Of a DNA stretch of 64,000 nucleotides, positions 1 to 9,233 are shown piece by piece. The stretch's first letter is position 1; every line of letters begins with the position of its first letter. The notes below the pieces were generated by a model. It searched no databases and was not told the origin of the DNA. It worked only from the letters and a program-made list of their open reading frames with translations. The DNA comes from Kitasatospora sp. MAA4 (GTDB lineage Bacteria; Actinomycetota; Actinomycetes; Streptomycetales; Streptomycetaceae), in the NCBI RefSeq assembly GCF_029893355.1, contig NZ_JARZAI010000013.1, forward strand, positions 1-64,000, read 5' to 3'. A program made the position numbers and the translations under genes.

Positions 1-89
1 CTAATCCACCCGAAGGCTTCATCGTTCGACTTGCATGTGTTAAGCACGCCGCCAGCGTTCGTCCTGAGCCAGGATCAAACTCTCCGTGA
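1..89 (-). rRNA. rrs: 16S ribosomal RNA, 5' end (partial)
   Basis: Read on the minus strand, positions 64-83 give AGAGTTTGATCCTGGCTCAG, the near-universal 16S 5' motif. It is followed by the conserved GACGAACGCTGGCGG helix and the actinobacterial V1 region. The mature 5' end is close to 89, where TTCACGGAGAG begins. The rest of the gene lies outside the window, to the left. Confidence 0.97.
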
Positions 90-271
90 ATGTCTACTCG
101 GCCCCAACATTTAATAGGGCCGGCGAAACACCCGCGTTGAGCGGCACGACAACCACCGGAATAGGGCGGTCACGTGCACTGCGTCCTCGCTGTGTCTTAC
201 TTCAAAAGGAATCTCCAACCCCGATCAGAGATCGAGGCCGGGGATGTCAACATATCTGGCGTTGACTTTTG

Positions 272-291
272 GCACGCTGTTGAGTTCTCAA
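272..291 (-). promoter_or_regulatory. rrn leader antitermination/processing motif (boxA-like)
   Basis: The minus strand reads TTGAGAACTCAACAGCGTGC, about 180 nt upstream of the mature 16S end. This element is strongly conserved in actinobacterial rRNA leaders, where it belongs to the boxA-type antitermination and RNase III processing region. Seen directly; the function comes from family knowledge. Confidence 0.7.
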
Positions 292-442
292 GGAACGGAC
301 ACTTTCTTCGAGCTGCTCTCGCAAGCTCTCCGAGTGTTTCGTTCAGTACTTCGTTTCGTTCTTCATTCAGCTTATCAGATCCGGCTGACTGCCTTTTCCG
401 ACTTCCTGGCTGACCAGGTCCGCCATTTCTGCGGCGACCGCC

Positions 443-540
443 ACTCTACCGTATTTCCGGACCAGGTCCGGACCATGTCGAGTCAATGCAATAAAAGACA
501 GAGAAGCGACGTGGTTAATTCGGTAAATGTGATGGTCGCT
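443..540 (-). promoter_or_regulatory. rrn promoter region
   Basis: This AT-richer stretch lies upstream of the rrn leader. On the minus strand a TAGAGT hexamer at 443-448 fits a -10 box. No convincing -35 at 17-18 bp was found; a TTGACT at 481-486 is too far away. A perfect 15-bp inverted repeat, CCGGACC-A-GGTCCGG, sits at 457-471 where the -35 would be. rRNA operons of this family usually have several promoters, so more starts are likely in 440-540. Confidence 0.45.
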
Positions 541-636
541 CCGGTTGGTTCGGGCCAGCTTCTCAGCTGCCCCTTCCGTCCGACCGGTTCAGGCGACTCG
601 TCCAACACTAGGCCAGTCAGACGGCTCCGTCAAACA

Positions 637-672
637 CCGAGGGGCCAGATCTGACCGGATCTGGCCCCTCGG
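637..672 (-). terminator. Terminator hairpin downstream of tyrS
   Basis: A perfect 15-bp stem (637-651 with 658-672) has a 6-nt loop and no U-tract, as is common for Streptomyces terminators. It lies about 80 nt past the tyrS stop and separates tyrS from the rrn promoters. Confidence 0.8.
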
Positions 673-752
673 GGACGTACTCCCAGCTCAACGGCTGGCG
701 ATTTCCAGCCACCTGACGGATAATCACCGTCGTCGGCGGCCGTGAGAGAACA

Positions 753-2024
753 TCAGCTCGCCTGCAACTCCACCGCTGCCAGGTTGCGCTTACCGCGGCG
801 CAGGACCAGCCAGCGACCGTGCAGCAGGTCGGCCGACGCCGGCACCGCGTCCTCGTCCGCGACCTTCGCGTTGTTGAGGTACGCGCCGCCCTCCTTCAGC
901 GTCCGGCGGGCTGCCGAGCGGCTGGCGGACAGACCCACGGCGACCAGCAGGTCGGCGATCGGGGCCAGCTCGGTCACCGTCGCCGTCGGCACCTCGGCCA
1001 GCGCCGAGGCCAGCGTCGCGGCGTCCAGGTCGCCCAGGTCGCCCTGGCCGAAGAGGGCCTTGGAGGCGGCCACCGCGCGCTCGTACTGGTCGGCGCCGTG
1101 CACCAGCGTGGTGAGCTCCTCCGCCAGGGCGCGCTGGCCGATCCGGCCGGCAGGGCGCTCGGCGCTGTCCCGCTCCAACTCCTCGATCTCCTGCTTCGAG
1201 CGGAAGCTGAAGACCCGCAGGAAGTTGGAGACGTCCGCGTCGCTGGTGTTGAGCCAGAACTGGTAGAAGGCGTACGGGGTGGTCAGCTCGGGGTCGAGCC
1301 AGACCGTCCCGGTCTCCGTCTTGCCGAACTTGGTGCCGTCGGCCTTCACCAGCAGCGGGACGGCCAGCGCGTGCGCCGACTTGCCCTCGGCCTTGCGGAT
1401 CAGGTCCGTGCCGGCCGTGAGGTTGCCCCACTGGTCGCTGCCACCGGTCTGCAGGGTGCAGCCGTAGCGGCGGTAGAGCTCCAGGAAGTCGTTGCCCTGG
1501 AGGACCTGGTAGCTGAACTCGGTGTAGCTGATCCCGGCGTCGGAGTTCAGCCGGCGGGCCACCGCCTCCTTGGCCATCATGCTGTTGACCCGGAAGTACT
1601 TGCCGATGTCGCGCAGCAGGTCGATCGCCGAGAGCTCGGAGGTCCAGTCGAGGTTGTTGACCATCCGCGCGGCGTACGGGCCCTCGAAGTCCAGGTAGCG
1701 CTCGACCTGGGCGCCCACCCGCTCGACCCAGGCACCGACAGTCTCGCGGTCGTTGAGCACGCGCTCGGCGGTGGGCTTGGGGTCCCCGATCAGGCCGGTG
1801 GCGCCGCCGACCAGGCCCAGCGGGAGGTTCCCCGCCTGCTGGATCCGGCGCATCGTGAGGATCTGCACCAGGTTGCCCAGGTGCAGGCTCGGCGCGGTCG
1901 GGTCGAAGCCGCAATAGAACGTGACCGGGCCGTCCGCGAACGCCTTGCGCAATGCGTCCTCGTCGGTGGAAAGGGCGATCAGCCCACGCCACCGCAGCTC
2001 GTCGACGATGTCCGTCACGGTCAC
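753..2024 (-). CDS. tyrS: Tyrosyl-tRNA synthetase
   Basis: This 423-aa class I aminoacyl-tRNA synthetase charges tRNA-Tyr with tyrosine in the cytoplasm. The HIGH-type motif is HLGN at residues 48-51 and the KMSKS-type loop is KFGKT near residue 230. The body contains the Tyr-binding region YxxLQ followed by QWGN, and the C-terminus is an S4-type RNA-binding domain (residues ~355-420). Length matches bacterial TyrRS. The ATG start is followed directly by the usual N-terminal helix of the family. The gene is transcribed toward the rrn operon and ends before the hairpin at 637-672. In Streptomyces tyrS is often found beside an rRNA operon, which fits this context. Confidence 0.97.
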   Translation of the reverse strand: MTVTDIVDELRWRGLIALSTDEDALRKAFADGPVTFYCGFDPTAPSLHLGNLVQILTMRRIQQAGNLPLGLVGGATGLIGDPKPTAERVLNDRETVGAWVERVGAQVERYLDFEGPYAARMVNNLDWTSELSAIDLLRDIGKYFRVNSMMAKEAVARRLNSDAGISYTEFSYQVLQGNDFLELYRRYGCTLQTGGSDQWGNLTAGTDLIRKAEGKSAHALAVPLLVKADGTKFGKTETGTVWLDPELTTPYAFYQFWLNTSDADVSNFLRVFSFRSKQEIEELERDSAERPAGRIGQRALAEELTTLVHGADQYERAVAASKALFGQGDLGDLDAATLASALAEVPTATVTELAPIADLLVAVGLSASRSAARRTLKEGGAYLNNAKVADEDAVPASADLLHGRWLVLRRGKRNLAAVELQAS

Positions 2025-2123
2025 TGTTCTCCTCGGTCCGGTCGGGCCGCGTCGGAGGCGGCCCGGCTCTGCTATCCAATCTGTCCGAGGGTACGCGGTT
2101 CGCGCCAGCGGTTTAGCCCCGGC

Positions 2124-2738
2124 TCAGCCCCGGCGGGGTGTGTGCGCGCGGTACGGGCTGACCGTGGGGTCGCCCTCGGTCCAGAAGCGCCAGGGGGTGT
2201 CGGCGCCGAGCGCGACGCCGGTGCGCGGGCCGCTGCGGACCAGTTCGGTGGGCGGCGGGCTGCCGGGCAGCAGGCGCAGCACCGGCCCGTGCAGGTCCAC
2301 GCCGTCCTGGGCGCGGTCGATCCCGAGCGCGACGGTGAGGCGGGCCGGCCCCTGGGCCAGGTCGCTGTCGGTACGGCTGGTCGCGCGCCGCTTGCGGGCG
2401 AGCTCCAGGCCGGCGGTGATCTCACCGGCCCGCAGCAGGACGCCGCTCGGAGCCAGGCCCGGACCGCAGACCAGGTTCACGCAGAAGTGCATGCCGTAGG
2501 TGAAGTACACGTAGGCGTGACCCGGCGGGCCGAACATCGCGGCGTTGCGCGCGGTCCGGCCCCGGTAGGAGTGCGAGGCCGGGTCGTCGCCCTGGTACGC
2601 CTCGACCTCGGTGATCCGCAGCTCGACCGTCCCCTCCGGGAGGGTGCAGCTCAGGACCCTGCCGAGCAGTTCGGGCGCGACCAGGGGCGCCGGACGGTCG
2701 AAGAACGCGTGGGGCAGCGGAGCACTGGAGATCGGCAC
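2124..2738 (-). CDS. DNA-3-methyladenine glycosylase (AAG/MPG family)
   Basis: This 204-aa base-excision repair glycosylase is of the mammalian-type AAG fold, which removes alkylated purines from DNA. Family landmarks are visible: LLGR near the N-terminus, the ITEVEAY catalytic segment with its Glu, SH..RG.T.RN..MFG, the Y.YFTYGMH.C.N strand, and the C-terminal ARLT and PW.FW regions. I chose the GTG at 2736-2738 because homology begins just after it. An upstream ATG would add about 60 low-complexity residues. It runs in the same direction as tyrS, with a gap of about 100 nt. Confidence 0.9.
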   Translation of the reverse strand: MPISSAPLPHAFFDRPAPLVAPELLGRVLSCTLPEGTVELRITEVEAYQGDDPASHSYRGRTARNAAMFGPPGHAYVYFTYGMHFCVNLVCGPGLAPSGVLLRAGEITAGLELARKRRATSRTDSDLAQGPARLTVALGIDRAQDGVDLHGPVLRLLPGSPPPTELVRSGPRTGVALGADTPWRFWTEGDPTVSPYRAHTPRRG

Positions 2739-2863
2739 AGCGCGAGCGTAGCGGGGGCCGCCGACAACCGGGAGCGTCCGAAATCCCGTTGTCCCGCCCA
2801 GGGTCCGCCGTCCACAGTGGACGGGTCCGCCGCGTGGCGGGAGTGGTCTGGGAGGTGGCCGGG

Positions 2864-3379
2864 ATGCGCAACACGCTGGTTCTGAACGCGAGCTACGAGC
2901 CGATGTCGACCGTGTCACTGCAGCGCGCGGTGGTACTGGTGCTCCAGGAGAAGGCCGTGGTCGAGCAGGCGCATCCGCTGCGCATGGTGCGGGCCACCGG
3001 GCTGGCGATCCCGGTGCCCCGGGTGATCAGGCTGCGGCGGTACGTCAGGGTGCCGTTCCGACAACGGGCCCCCTGGTCGCGGCGGGGTGTGCTGGCCCGC
3101 GACCAGCACCTGTGCGCCTACTGCGGACGGCGGGCGACCACCGTGGACCACGTGCAGCCCAAGTCGCGCGGCGGCGCCGACAGCTGGCTGAACACCGTGG
3201 CCGCCTGCGCCGCCGACAACCAGCGCAAGGCGGACCGGACGCCCGAGCAGGCCGGCATGCTCCTGCTGCGGCGCCCGTTCGAGCCGACTCCGGAGGCCTC
3301 ACTGATGCTGGCGCTCGGCCTGCGGGCCGCGGACGCCGGCGAGCTGGCCGCCTGGCTGCCGCAGCCGGCGGCCGCGTAG
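2864..3379 (+). CDS. HNH endonuclease family protein
   Basis: A 171-aa protein with an HNH fold. The N-terminal part ([13 protein letters not shown]) is typical of the widespread actinobacterial HNH family of unknown role. The nuclease motif has a zinc-binding C-x2-C (CAYCG), then the first catalytic His in TVDHV.PKSRGG and a downstream Asn-containing helix with C..DN..K. The ATG at 2864 has a GGAGG about 8 nt upstream and matches the family start, so I preferred it over the longer frame. It is convergent with the next gene, 8 nt away. Stand-alone copies like this are common in Streptomyces and their substrate is unknown. Confidence 0.88.
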   Translation: MRNTLVLNASYEPMSTVSLQRAVVLVLQEKAVVEQAHPLRMVRATGLAIPVPRVIRLRRYVRVPFRQRAPWSRRGVLARDQHLCAYCGRRATTVDHVQPKSRGGADSWLNTVAACAADNQRKADRTPEQAGMLLLRRPFEPTPEASLMLALGLRAADAGELAAWLPQPAAA

Positions 3380-3387
3380 GGCGCGGG

Positions 3388-5163
3388 TCAGCCCTTGGCC
3401 TGGTAGGCGGTGGCGAGGCCGAAGGTCGTGGAGTGCGTGGGCACCGCGATCACCTTGCCGCCGCCGGTCAGCACCCGGCCGGAGCCGAGCAGCGAGCCGG
3501 TGTCGGGCGGGAAACCGCCGCCGACGTCCTCCTGGCCGTTCGTCAGCGCGAACCGGCTGAGGTGGGCGGGCTGGCCGACCCGTTCGTCGGCGGCCAGCAC
3601 CAGCGCGCCGTTGTCGATGCCGACCGCGCTGACCGCGCCCTTCTCGCTCACCGGGGTCTGCCAGAGCTGCTTGCCGGTGCTGAGGTCGTACGAGGCGACC
3701 ACGGCCGGGCCGGTGCCGTCGGGCAGCAGGGTGGTGGTCATCGTGTGGCCCTGGAAGAACACCCCGGGCACCGCGTCGAAGCTGCCGTGCGCCACGTCCA
3801 GCCGCCCGCCGCCGGCCGCCACCGGGATCTCGCCGGCCGGATCTCCGGTGGGTCCCCAGCCGAACACCCGGGCGTCGGTGGGTTTGTCCCCCGTGGTGAG
3901 CACGACGGCCGGTTCGGCCGACAGCACGGTGACGGTCTTCGGCGAGTTGTTGAGCCCGCGCCACCAGAGCACCTTGCCCTCGGAGACCGACAGTGCCACC
4001 GCCTGGTCGGCCGGCGTACTGTCCGCGCAGCTGCTGTGCACCAGCACGGTGGCGCCGGACGCGCTGCCGGAGAGCGAGCAGAACTTGCCCTGGCCGGTGT
4101 ACTGCCAGGCGTCCTTGCCGTCCGCGGCGGCCCAGGCGATCGCCTTGTCGTCGCCGACCGCGACGACCTTGTCGTCGGTGACCGCGACATGGGCGGCATA
4201 GGGGCCGGTGGCACCGGAGAGGGACTTGGTCCAGGCGGTCTTGCCGGTCTTGGAATCGACCACCGACAGCTGGGTGCACGGGCTGTTGGGGTCCGCCGCC
4301 GTCCGGAACAGCACGCCGCCGAGGCCAGCCGCGTTGACGGTGGGCGACAGCCCGCAGGGGACGGCGCCGGCGGCGGGCGCGGCGACGCTCCAGGTCGGCT
4401 TGCCGGACGCCAGGTCGTACGCGTGTACGCCGCTGCTGTCGGCCCGAACCAACGCGTCGGACAGCAGCCAGCTGCCGATCAGGGTGTCGTCCGCGCCCGG
4501 CTGGGCAGCGGCGGCCGGCTGGGCGGCCCAGACCTTGTTGTGCGCGATCGCGAAGCCGGTGTCGGTGGGGGCGGCGGCCGCGTTGGCCGAGGAGTGCGGC
4601 CGGGTGGCGACGAAGCCCGCCGTCACCAGCACCCCGAGTGCCGCGATGCCGGCGGCGGTACGGATCAGCAGCGTGCGCTTGGCCGGGGTCTGCTCGGACG
4701 AGAGCACCGCGCCGGCGGCCGCCTTGGCCCGGTCGAGCACGGAACCGGACGTGGAGGCAGCACCGGCGCTGCGGGAGCGCGCCGCGCGGCGGGGGGACGG
4801 GTCGGAGGTCTCCGGCGCATCGACAGGCTCATCGGCAGGCTCATCGACGGGCGCGGTCGGGTCCTCGACGGCCAGGGGCTGCGGGATCGGGTCGTAGCCG
4901 GTCTCCGGCTGCGTGTCGCCCGGGTACGGCGCGTAGTAGCCCGCCTGGTACACGGGCTCGGGCTGCTGCACATGCTGCTGCTGCGACTGGTCGTCCTGCC
5001 ACTGCCACGGCTGCTGCTGGTACTGCCCGTCACCGTAGGGTTCCGGCTGGGTCTGCGGCTGCTGGGGGTACCAGGCCTGCTGGTACTCGTACCCGGCGGG
5101 CTCCTGCCCGTCGCTGCCATGGGGGTACCCCTGGCCGAAGGCTGGGGGAGGGTCCTGAGCCAT
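3388..5163 (-). CDS. Membrane-anchored PQQ-like beta-propeller protein
   Basis: This 591-aa protein begins with a Gln/Pro/Tyr-rich cytoplasmic region (residues 1-100), then an acidic and basic linker, one transmembrane helix at about 163-187, and an extracellular domain of repeated WT.., GK..W and V.D..TGK blades. These blades are typical of PQQ-binding-like (WD40/YVTN-like) propellers. Streptomycetes encode several such proteins, often with the same Q-rich N-terminus. The role is unknown; a scaffold or sensor at the cell surface is plausible. Nothing indicates bound PQQ or a dehydrogenase active site. The ATG start matches the usual family N-terminus (MAQDPPP-type). Confidence 0.85.
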   Translation of the reverse strand: MAQDPPPAFGQGYPHGSDGQEPAGYEYQQAWYPQQPQTQPEPYGDGQYQQQPWQWQDDQSQQQHVQQPEPVYQAGYYAPYPGDTQPETGYDPIPQPLAVEDPTAPVDEPADEPVDAPETSDPSPRRAARSRSAGAASTSGSVLDRAKAAAGAVLSSEQTPAKRTLLIRTAAGIAALGVLVTAGFVATRPHSSANAAAAPTDTGFAIAHNKVWAAQPAAAAQPGADDTLIGSWLLSDALVRADSSGVHAYDLASGKPTWSVAAPAAGAVPCGLSPTVNAAGLGGVLFRTAADPNSPCTQLSVVDSKTGKTAWTKSLSGATGPYAAHVAVTDDKVVAVGDDKAIAWAAADGKDAWQYTGQGKFCSLSGSASGATVLVHSSCADSTPADQAVALSVSEGKVLWWRGLNNSPKTVTVLSAEPAVVLTTGDKPTDARVFGWGPTGDPAGEIPVAAGGGRLDVAHGSFDAVPGVFFQGHTMTTTLLPDGTGPAVVASYDLSTGKQLWQTPVSEKGAVSAVGIDNGALVLAADERVGQPAHLSRFALTNGQEDVGGGFPPDTGSLLGSGRVLTGGGKVIAVPTHSTTFGLATAYQAKG

Positions 5164-5273
5164 ACGTTCCGTCCGTCCCGACTGCGTGCTGCGACCGCCA
5201 GCATCTCACGTCGGCCGCAGCGGCCCGGCCCCTGGCCGGGACCGGGCCGCTGACGAGCGCTCAGGCAGCGCGC

Positions 5274-5576
5274 TCAGGCGTGCCGCGCCAGCAACTCGTC
5301 GATCCGGGCTGCCAGCTGGAGATCGAGGCTGGTCAGGCCGCCTTCGCTGTGGGTGGAGAGGGCGAAGGTCAGGGTGCGCCAGCGGATGTCGATGTCGGGG
5401 TGGTGGTCCATCTCCTCGGCCACCTCAGCAACCTCCACCACCGTGCGGATCGCCGCCGGGAAGTCGGCCGCGTCGGCGGTCCGGGTGATGACGGCGCCTT
5501 CGCGCCGCCACCCCGGCAGGCCGGCCAGCCCGGCGGTGATCTGGTCCTCGGTGAGGCGGCTGGGCCTGCTGCTCAT
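5274..5576 (-). CDS. 4a-hydroxytetrahydrobiopterin dehydratase
   Basis: This 100-aa pterin-4-alpha-carbinolamine dehydratase (PCD/DCoH fold) dehydrates the 4a-carbinolamine formed by pterin-dependent hydroxylases. Conserved residues are visible: W after LPGW, the EEMDHHPDIDI segment with the tandem active-site histidines, and the TLTFALSTHSEGGLT strand ending in the second active-site region. Length is typical. It sits 17 nt downstream of a DUF1272 gene on the same strand and may be co-transcribed with it. No pterin-dependent hydroxylase is encoded nearby, as is common for bacterial copies. Confidence 0.95.
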   Translation of the reverse strand: MSSRPSRLTEDQITAGLAGLPGWRREGAVITRTADAADFPAAIRTVVEVAEVAEEMDHHPDIDIRWRTLTFALSTHSEGGLTSLDLQLAARIDELLARHA

Positions 5577-5593
5577 CGCTCAACTCCATCGCG

Positions 5594-5776
5594 TCAGACG
5601 GTCTCCGCCCGGTGCGGCCGAACCACCAGCCCGCCCCCGCAGTTGGGGCAGGTCGAGGCCATCGAGTCGGCACATTCCGGACAGAAGGTGCATTCGTAGG
5701 AGCATATCCGGGCGTCGTCGCTCCACCCGGTCTTCGCCTGGCAGCGTTCGCAGACGGGTCGCATCTCCAGGGCCAT
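5594..5776 (-). CDS. DUF1272 zinc-ribbon-like protein
   Basis: A 60-aa protein with eight cysteines in paired arrangements (CERC, CSYEC, CPEC, CPNCGG), typical of DUF1272. The spacing suggests two zinc sites. The function of the family is unknown. It lies between a TSUP exporter gene (12 nt upstream) and the pterin dehydratase gene, all on the minus strand, so the three may form one transcript. Confidence 0.88.
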   Translation of the reverse strand: MALEMRPVCERCQAKTGWSDDARICSYECTFCPECADSMASTCPNCGGGLVVRPHRAETV

Positions 5777-5788
5777 CCGGTCCTCCAG

Positions 5789-6547
5789 TCAGCTGAGCAG
5801 TAGTTTGACGACCGCGACCAGGCCGATCACCACGATGACCGCGCGCAGCGCCGTCGGCCGCAGTTGGCGGCCCACCTTGGCGCCGAGCAGCCCACCGAGC
5901 GCCGAACCGGTCGCGATGAGCAGCACCGCTGTCCAGTCGATCGTGGCGGTGAACACGAAGAACACCGCGGCGACGCCGTTGACCAGGAGCGCGAGCACGT
6001 TCTTCGCCGCGTTCATCCGCTGCATCTCGTCGCGCAGCAACATGCCCATCAGTGCGAGCAGCAAAACGCCCTGGGCGGCCCCGAAGTAGCCGCCGTAGAT
6101 GCCGGTGAGGAAGACGCCGGCGATCAGCGCCGGGCTGCCGTCGGGGTTGGCGGGCGCGCCGCCGCGGGCGGCGACGGCCCGGGCCACCCGGGGCTGGAGG
6201 ACCACCAGCACCAGCGCCAGCAGGATCAGCACCGGCACGATCGCCGCGAAGGCGCTGCTCGGCAGCTTGGTGAGCAGGTAGGCGCCGAGCAGGCCGCCGA
6301 GCAGCGAGGCGCTGCCGAGCCGGATCAACCGGGCGCGCTGGTCGGCCAGTTCGCGCCGGTAGCCGATCGCGCCGCTGACCGAACCGGGCACCAGGCCCAG
6401 GGTGTTGGAGACGTTGGCGGTGACCGGCGGCAGGCCGAAGGCCAGCAGCACCGGAAAGGTGATCAGGGTGCCCGACCCGACGATCACGTTGATGGTTCCC
6501 GCACCGGCTCCGGCGGCGAAGACCGCGAGCCCTTCCCAGACGTTCAT
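5789..6547 (-). CDS. TSUP (TauE/SafE) family membrane exporter
   Basis: This 252-aa integral membrane protein has about eight hydrophobic segments in two repeats. Both halves contain family signatures: GAGTINVIVGSGTLITFP in the first and GIYGGYFGAAQGVLL in the second. TSUP proteins move sulfite, sulfoacetate or related anions across the cytoplasmic membrane; the substrate here cannot be told from sequence. I preferred the ATG at 6547 over a TTG four codons upstream because a GGGG purine block lies at a suitable distance before it. Confidence 0.88.
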   Translation of the reverse strand: MNVWEGLAVFAAGAGAGTINVIVGSGTLITFPVLLAFGLPPVTANVSNTLGLVPGSVSGAIGYRRELADQRARLIRLGSASLLGGLLGAYLLTKLPSSAFAAIVPVLILLALVLVVLQPRVARAVAARGGAPANPDGSPALIAGVFLTGIYGGYFGAAQGVLLLALMGMLLRDEMQRMNAAKNVLALLVNGVAAVFFVFTATIDWTAVLLIATGSALGGLLGAKVGRQLRPTALRAVIVVIGLVAVVKLLLS

Positions 6548-6689
6548 GAACTGCCCCAACCGTTTCGCGTGTCCACTCCCGGTCTCGGGTAGCGGCGCTC
6601 GCGATCATGCCGGACGGCGGGGCTGGCTGCCCAGCCCATTCCCGGATGTTCCAGGATGTGGGAGCGGACCGGGCAGCGGGCGGCGGGAA

Positions 6690-7703
6690 CTACTCCTTGT
6701 CGAGCGTGGGGTACTCGCGGATCGGGTTCACCCGGGGGCGGGCCGCACCCTTGTCGTCGGTGTCCAGCGGCCGGGGGCCGGGGGCCGGGACGGTCGGGGC
6801 GGCGGCCGGGGGCGGCGGGACCTGGTTGCCGCCGTTGAGCCCACCGAAGGCGCCGCCGAGGCCCTTGAGCGCGTCGCCGACCTCGCTCGGGATGATCCAG
6901 AGCTTGTTGGAGTCGCCCTTGGCCAACTCGGGGAGCGTCTGCAGGTACTGGTAGGCGAGCAGCTTCTGGTCCGCGTCACCATCGTGGATGGCCTCGAAGA
7001 CCGTCCGGATCGCCGCCGCCTCACCGTCGGCGCGCAGCACCGCGGCCTGCGCCTCACCCTCGGCGCGCAGCACGTCGGCCTGCTTCTCGCCCTCGGCACG
7101 CAGGATCGCCGCCTGCCGGGCGCCCTCGGCGGTGAGGATGGCGGCGCGCTTGTCGCGGTCCGCGCGCATCTGCTTCTCCATCGAGTCCTGGATGGAGGTC
7201 GGCGGCTCGATCGCCTTGAGCTCGACGCGGTTGACCCGGATGCCCCACTTGCCGGTGGCCTCGTCCAGCACCCCGCGCAGACCGGCGTTGATGACCTCAC
7301 GGGAGGTCAGCGTCGACTCCAGGTCCATCGAGCCGATGATGTTGCGCAGCGTGGTGACGGTGAGCTGCTCGATCGCCTGGATGTAGCTGGCGACCTCGTA
7401 CGTCGCGGCCCGGGCGTCCGTCACCTGGTAGTAGATGACCGTGTCGATGTTGACCACCAGGTTGTCCTGGGTGATCACCGGCTGCGGCGGGAAGGGGACC
7501 ACCTGCTCGCGCAGGTCGATCCGGTTGCGCACGGTGTCGATGAACGGCACCACGATGTTCAGTCCCGCGTTGAGGGTGCGGGTGTAGCGGCCGAAGCGCT
7601 CGACGATCGCGGCGCTGGCCTGCGGGATCACCTGGATCGTCCTGATCAGTGCGATGAAGGCCACCACGACCAGAACGACCAGCACGATGAGGACGGGTTC
7701 CAC
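6690..7703 (-). CDS. SPFH/Band 7 domain protein (stomatin/QmcA-like)
   Basis: A 337-aa membrane protein. An N-terminal transmembrane helix (residues 3-20) is followed by the Band 7/SPFH domain (QVIPQASAAIVERFGRYTR..L..G to about residue 190). Next comes an Ala/Glu-rich coiled coil with repeated AEG(E/A)RQAAILRAEGEKQA units, and a Pro-rich tail. It builds membrane-associated oligomers thought to organise membrane microdomains and control proteolysis. I chose the GTG at 7703 because GGGGAG precedes it and the helix starts immediately. It lies 10 nt after an NfeD gene, the classical stomatin-NfeD pair, so the two probably act together. Confidence 0.93.
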   Translation of the reverse strand: MEPVLIVLVVLVVVAFIALIRTIQVIPQASAAIVERFGRYTRTLNAGLNIVVPFIDTVRNRIDLREQVVPFPPQPVITQDNLVVNIDTVIYYQVTDARAATYEVASYIQAIEQLTVTTLRNIIGSMDLESTLTSREVINAGLRGVLDEATGKWGIRVNRVELKAIEPPTSIQDSMEKQMRADRDKRAAILTAEGARQAAILRAEGEKQADVLRAEGEAQAAVLRADGEAAAIRTVFEAIHDGDADQKLLAYQYLQTLPELAKGDSNKLWIIPSEVGDALKGLGGAFGGLNGGNQVPPPPAAAPTVPAPGPRPLDTDDKGAARPRVNPIREYPTLDKE

Positions 7704-7713
7704 GGTCTCTCCC

Positions 7714-8148
7714 CTAGACGACCAGGGCTGTCGCGCCCTGGATTTCAACGACATCCACCTGCTGGCCCGGCTCGTACACGCGCTCCGGGTGCAGCGCCCT
7801 CGCCGACCAGATCTCGCCGTTGAGCTTGATCCGGCCCTCCGCTCCCCCGTCCACCCGTTCCTGCACGATCGCGGTGGCGCCCTGGAGCGCCTCGATGCCC
7901 ATCCGAACCTGCGGGCCCTTGCGGAGCTGCCGGTAGGCGATCGGGCGCACCAGCACCAGCATGGCGACCGAGATCGCGATGAAGGTGACGAACTGCCAGA
8001 CCACGTCGGCCCCGAGCCCGGCGACCGCCGCGGCGACGGCGGCGCCGACCGCGAACATCCCGAACTCCGGCAGCGACGTCACCGCCAGTGGCAGCCCCAG
8101 CCCCACGGCGACCAGCAGCCACCACACCCAACTGTCCACAGATCCCAT
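7714..8148 (-). CDS. NfeD-like membrane protein
   Basis: A 144-aa protein with three N-terminal membrane segments (about residues 7-26, 28-47 and 50-68). A C-terminal OB-fold domain follows (G..G.A...........G.I..NGE.W.AR......I..G..V.VVE..G..L.V). This is the short NfeD type without the protease domain. NfeD proteins are partners of SPFH/stomatin proteins, and the gene is directly upstream of one in the same operon. Confidence 0.92.
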   Translation of the reverse strand: MGSVDSWVWWLLVAVGLGLPLAVTSLPEFGMFAVGAAVAAAVAGLGADVVWQFVTFIAISVAMLVLVRPIAYRQLRKGPQVRMGIEALQGATAIVQERVDGGAEGRIKLNGEIWSARALHPERVYEPGQQVDVVEIQGATALVV

Positions 8149-8234
8149 CCTAGGGAGGAAACATGCTCAGGTGTGGTGGCTTCCCGCAGGCAGTGGGGCC
8201 AAAACCGGGCATCCTCGCCCGACTTGCCCAACCC

Positions 8235-9026
8235 CTAGCCGAGCGGCAGGCCCTGGGCGGACCAGCGGTCGCCGTGCCGCTCCAGGGTCAGCGGCAGGCC
8301 GAAGCAGAGCGAGAGGTTGCGGGCGGTCAGTTCGGTGTCGATCGGGCCGGCGGCCAGCACCTTGCCCTGACGGATCATCAGGACGTGGGTGAAGCCGGGC
8401 GCGATCTCCTCGACGTGGTGGGTGACCATCGCCATCGAGGGGGCGTACTCGTCCTGGGCCAGCGCGCCGAGGCGGCGGACCAGGTCCTCGCGGCCGCCGA
8501 GGTCCAGACCGGCCGCGGGCTCGTCGAGCAGCAGCAGCTCCGGGTCGGTCATCAGGCCGCGGGCGATCAGGGTGCGCTTGCGCTCGCCCTCGGAGAGCGT
8601 GCCGAAGGTGCGCTCCTCGTAGCCGCGCATGCCGAGCCGGTCCAGCAGGGCCAGCGCACGCGACTCGTCCTGCGTCTCGTAGGTCTCCTGCCAGGTGGCG
8701 GTCATGCCGTAGGCGGCGGTGAGGACGGTCTTCAGCACGGTCTGCTCGCGCGGCACGCGGTCCAGCATCGAGGCGCCGGCCAGGCCGATCCGCTGGCGCA
8801 GCTCGAACACGTCCACCGAGCCGAGCTTCTCGCCGAGCACCGCGACCGTGCCGCTGGTCGGGTAGAGGTAGCTGGCGGCGACCTGCAGGAGCGTGGTCTT
8901 TCCCGCGCCGTTGGGGCCCAGGATCACCCAGCGCTCGCCCTCGGCGATCGACCAGGAGATGTCGCTGATCAGCGCGCGCCCTTCCCGGACCACGGATACG
9001 TCCACCAGCTCCAGCACGTCAGTCAT
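8235..9026 (-). CDS. ABC transporter ATP-binding protein (no cognate permease nearby)
   Basis: A 263-aa ABC ATPase. Walker A is GPNGAGKTT, the signature is LSEGERKR, Walker B is LLLLDEPAAGLD and the H-loop is THH. The start at 9026 (MTDVLELVDVSVV) begins exactly at the domain; the longer open frame upstream is not coding-like. It resembles the YlmA/ABCA-type single ATPases common in actinobacteria. There is no membrane subunit on either side, so it may work with a distant permease or in a non-transport role. Confidence 0.9.
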   Translation of the reverse strand: MTDVLELVDVSVVREGRALISDISWSIAEGERWVILGPNGAGKTTLLQVAASYLYPTSGTVAVLGEKLGSVDVFELRQRIGLAGASMLDRVPREQTVLKTVLTAAYGMTATWQETYETQDESRALALLDRLGMRGYEERTFGTLSEGERKRTLIARGLMTDPELLLLDEPAAGLDLGGREDLVRRLGALAQDEYAPSMAMVTHHVEEIAPGFTHVLMIRQGKVLAAGPIDTELTARNLSLCFGLPLTLERHGDRWSAQGLPLG

Positions 9027-9233
9027 GCCTACGCCTTCCCCAATGCAGAATGCGGACGTCCGAGGCTCCGGCGCGTCGGGGTCCTCGGGGTGCGGTCCAC
9101 TCGTGTCGACAAGTCGGTGCGGGCGGGCCGCCCGCTCCACCGGCCGGATAGGCAGGGAGAGAGCGCGGCTTCTCGCGCAGCACAGGGCAAACCTACGCCA
9201 CCCAGGTGACCCGATTGTCCGTAGGCTGGCCCG

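Noticed and set aside
819-2885. A 688-codon open frame on the plus strand opposite tyrS and the glycosylase gene.
   Set aside because: High-GC shadow frame: composition rich in Arg/Gly/Val/His, no domain, and it covers two well-supported genes on the other strand.
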